A stretch of DNA of 49,003 nt from Clostridia bacterium (GTDB lineage Bacteria > Bacillota > Clostridia > Christensenellales > Aristaeellaceae), in contig JAFUBA010000181.1 of the NCBI GenBank assembly GCA_017460395.1, positions 1 to 49,003 on the forward strand, in the 5' to 3' direction. Shown piece after piece: positions 47,373 through 49,003 of this stretch (positions are counted from its first letter, which is position 1; the number at the start of each line of letters is the position of its first letter). The notes under the pieces were generated by a model. That model did no database searches, was not told the DNA's origin, and worked only from the letters and a program-made list of their open reading frames with translations. The translations under genes were made by a program, and so were the position numbers.

Positions 47373-49003
47373 ATGTGGATTTCAGACATCAAAGAGCAGA
47401 ACATCCTCGATGCCCTCAAGTATATCGATGAGCATGGTGTGCCGGCACCGGACCTGAGCCTGAGCGATGCGTTGGTGACGGAGGATGGGAAGAAGTATCC
47501 TGCAGAGTATGTGATCGCAGTCGCAAGACATCTGGCCACAGGGGAAGATACAGACAGCCAAAGCATCAGGGCAGGCGAGGCAAAGCGCTTTCTTCGGGGA
47601 CTGGGATACACGGTCGAAACCAGGCAGGAAAAGTTTGAACTGACGATTTCTGCCGACAGCGTCGTATCGACCGATCCACGGTTCACGATGGATAACCTGT
47701 CGCTCGGTGACCACTATAAGCCGCTGGGTGCTTTCCTCAGGCGGGCCGGCGGGGAGGAAATCAGACGCGCCTACAACAGAGGTGAGCGGCGTAATTCCAA
47801 CCAGACCATGCCGCGCATCGCTTGCCAGGTCTTTGAAAAGCAGCTATCTGCAATGCCTGTGGAAAGTAAAGAGAGCTTTCCCATCTGCAGGTACACGCCA
47901 GGGAGCGATCTGATCTGCGGGATCTATGCAAGCGTCGATGAGTTCAGGGCGCACCGCAGAACCATCGAGTACCTTGTCTACAGCTATGACGGCGGCAGGC
48001 AGTTCGTCTTTTACTGCTGGAATGTGTTCTCCACGATTCTCTTTGTCCAGGAATGCCTGAAGCGCTTTGGAGAGCCAGGCGATCAAATGGTTCTGATCTA
48101 TCGGGAGAAAGGTGAAGAGGAGGAGCAGGAGATGACGGCCGATGCTGCGGCCCGGGAAGAACTGGTACAGCAGTTCAGGGGCTACCAGAATCCATATTCC
48201 ACGATGCTCATGGAATCGAAGAACCTGATCTTCCATGGGGCGCCCGGGACGGGCAAGTCATACCTCGCCAGAGAGATCGCGGCAGATATCATCAGCGGTG
48301 GCTACTATGACAAGCTTGCCCAGCTCACAGAAGACCAGCGGAAGCAGGTGGAGTTTGTACAGTTCCATCCAAGCTATGACTATGCCGACTTCGTGGAAGG
48401 TCTGCGGCCCAAAGTGAATGCGGACGGCACGATGGGCTTTGAACTGCAGGACGGTATTTTTAAGAAGTTTGTCGCCCGCGCCAGAAAGAATTTCGAGGAT
48501 GCACAGAAATCGCAGGAAGCCATCGAGCGGGAAGTGTCCGTCCAGGAGGCCATGATGGACTTTTTCTCCGGGATTGAGCTGGGTGTCGATACCTTCAGGA
48601 CCATGAGCGGAAACGAGTTTACGATTACAGGTGTCGACGACAGCCACATCACCGTCTCGATCCCCGGCAATGAGTCCGTCAACAGGCTCACGCTCAGCAT
48701 GGACGAGATCAGAAGAATGCTCGAGTCCGATGTGCAGTTTACAAAGATCAAGGACGTGACCAGGTTCTTTGGGAAGACCTTCGCAACCCAGGCCTACTCC
48801 TACGATTTTGCCATCTACAAGGCGATCAGGGCAAAGAAGGTCGCTGCCTCCAGGGCGAGGGCGAAGGTGACGGAGATGAAGAAGTACATCTTCATCATCG
48901 ATGAGATCAACCGCGGCGAGATCTCGAAAATCTTCGGGGAACTGTTCTTTTCCGTTGATCCGGGCTACAGGGGCAGGGCCGGTGAGATCTCCACACAGTA
49001 TGC
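47373..49003 (+). CDS. mcrB: McrB-like AAA+ GTPase of a modification-dependent restriction system, partial at right edge
   Basis: Seen: 543 codons to the window end, no stop. Start ATG 47373, GGAGG 7 bases upstream; ATG 47313 in frame is an alternative. N-terminal domain (1-280) unlike E. coli McrB: a wHTH-like start (MWISDIKEQNILDALKYI), then a probable target-recognition part. AAA+ domain: Walker A GAPGTGKS (289-296), FVQFHPSYDYADFVEGLRP, Walker B FIIDEINRGEISKIFGELF (D510, E511), all typical of McrB. McrB is the GTP-driven motor of McrBC, which cuts methylated foreign DNA; the nuclease McrC would follow off the edge. The NxxD GTP motif is not yet visible. Confidence 0.93.
   Translation, partial: MWISDIKEQNILDALKYIDEHGVPAPDLSLSDALVTEDGKKYPAEYVIAVARHLATGEDTDSQSIRAGEAKRFLRGLGYTVETRQEKFELTISADSVVSTDPRFTMDNLSLGDHYKPLGAFLRRAGGEEIRRAYNRGERRNSNQTMPRIACQVFEKQLSAMPVESKESFPICRYTPGSDLICGIYASVDEFRAHRRTIEYLVYSYDGGRQFVFYCWNVFSTILFVQECLKRFGEPGDQMVLIYREKGEEEEQEMTADAAAREELVQQFRGYQNPYSTMLMESKNLIFHGAPGTGKSYLAREIAADIISGGYYDKLAQLTEDQRKQVEFVQFHPSYDYADFVEGLRPKVNADGTMGFELQDGIFKKFVARARKNFEDAQKSQEAIEREVSVQEAMMDFFSGIELGVDTFRTMSGNEFTITGVDDSHITVSIPGNESVNRLTLSMDEIRRMLESDVQFTKIKDVTRFFGKTFATQAYSYDFAIYKAIRAKKVAASRARAKVTEMKKYIFIIDEINRGEISKIFGELFFSVDPGYRGRAGEISTQY

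Overview
The window looks like the chromosome of a fairly GC-rich anaerobic member of the Bacillota (class Clostridia), perhaps an uncultured gut or rumen lineage. The evidence is a single-chain pyruvate:ferredoxin oxidoreductase, LplB/YtcP-type sugar permeases, AsnA, a long HflX, BspA-type leucine-rich repeat proteins, Shine-Dalgarno sites with frequent TTG/GTG starts, and tRNA genes without encoded CCA. The finer placement (for example Christensenellales) is a guess from gene style.

Layout. 1-4.1 kb (minus strand): a flavin electron-transfer operon with a NusG-domain-II protein, the flavin transferase ApbE and a membrane-anchored protein with at least six FMN attachment motifs, cut by the left edge. 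4.7-8.2 kb: nifJ (PFOR) with a strong promoter and a structured leader. 8.4-13.2 kb: a flippase-like membrane protein, a GH120 beta-xylosidase, a GyrI-like protein and a radical SAM protein. 13.4-15.6 kb: two overlapping genes for a membrane redox pair, a CD1871A-type CXXC protein with a long N-terminal extension and a NapH-like Fe-S membrane protein fused to a TlpA-type thioredoxin. 15.6-16.7 kb (minus): an unknown protein. 17.0-25.1 kb: a glycan-use operon with two permeases, a solute-binding protein, a GH2 and a GH42. 25.1-34.6 kb (minus): a 1794-residue secreted modular protein, a leucine-rich repeat protein and a GH50-like glycosidase. 34.8-40.4 kb: housekeeping genes (a GT4 glycosyltransferase, hflX, asnA, tRNA-Gln, tRNA-Glu, rlmD).

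From about 40.4 kb the window becomes accessory. It holds two AT-richer orphan genes, an AraC/GyrI regulator broken by one in-frame TAG, a probable gene relic, an acyltransferase overlapping an XRE-AbrB regulator, an ATPase fused to a predicted PD-(D/E)xK nuclease, a GNAT acetyltransferase and the start of an mcrB-like restriction gene cut by the right edge.

How the parts could work together: PFOR yields reduced ferredoxin. Two separate loci then encode ways to move low-potential electrons to the outer face of the membrane, one by covalently bound flavins (FMN protein plus ApbE) and one by Fe-S clusters to a thioredoxin fold. The glycosidases and transporter feed this metabolism with xylo- and galacto-oligosaccharides. 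The Fe-S/TlpA pair, the multi-FMN protein and a JAMM-type metal-site motif in the HflX N-terminal extension are the most interesting items.
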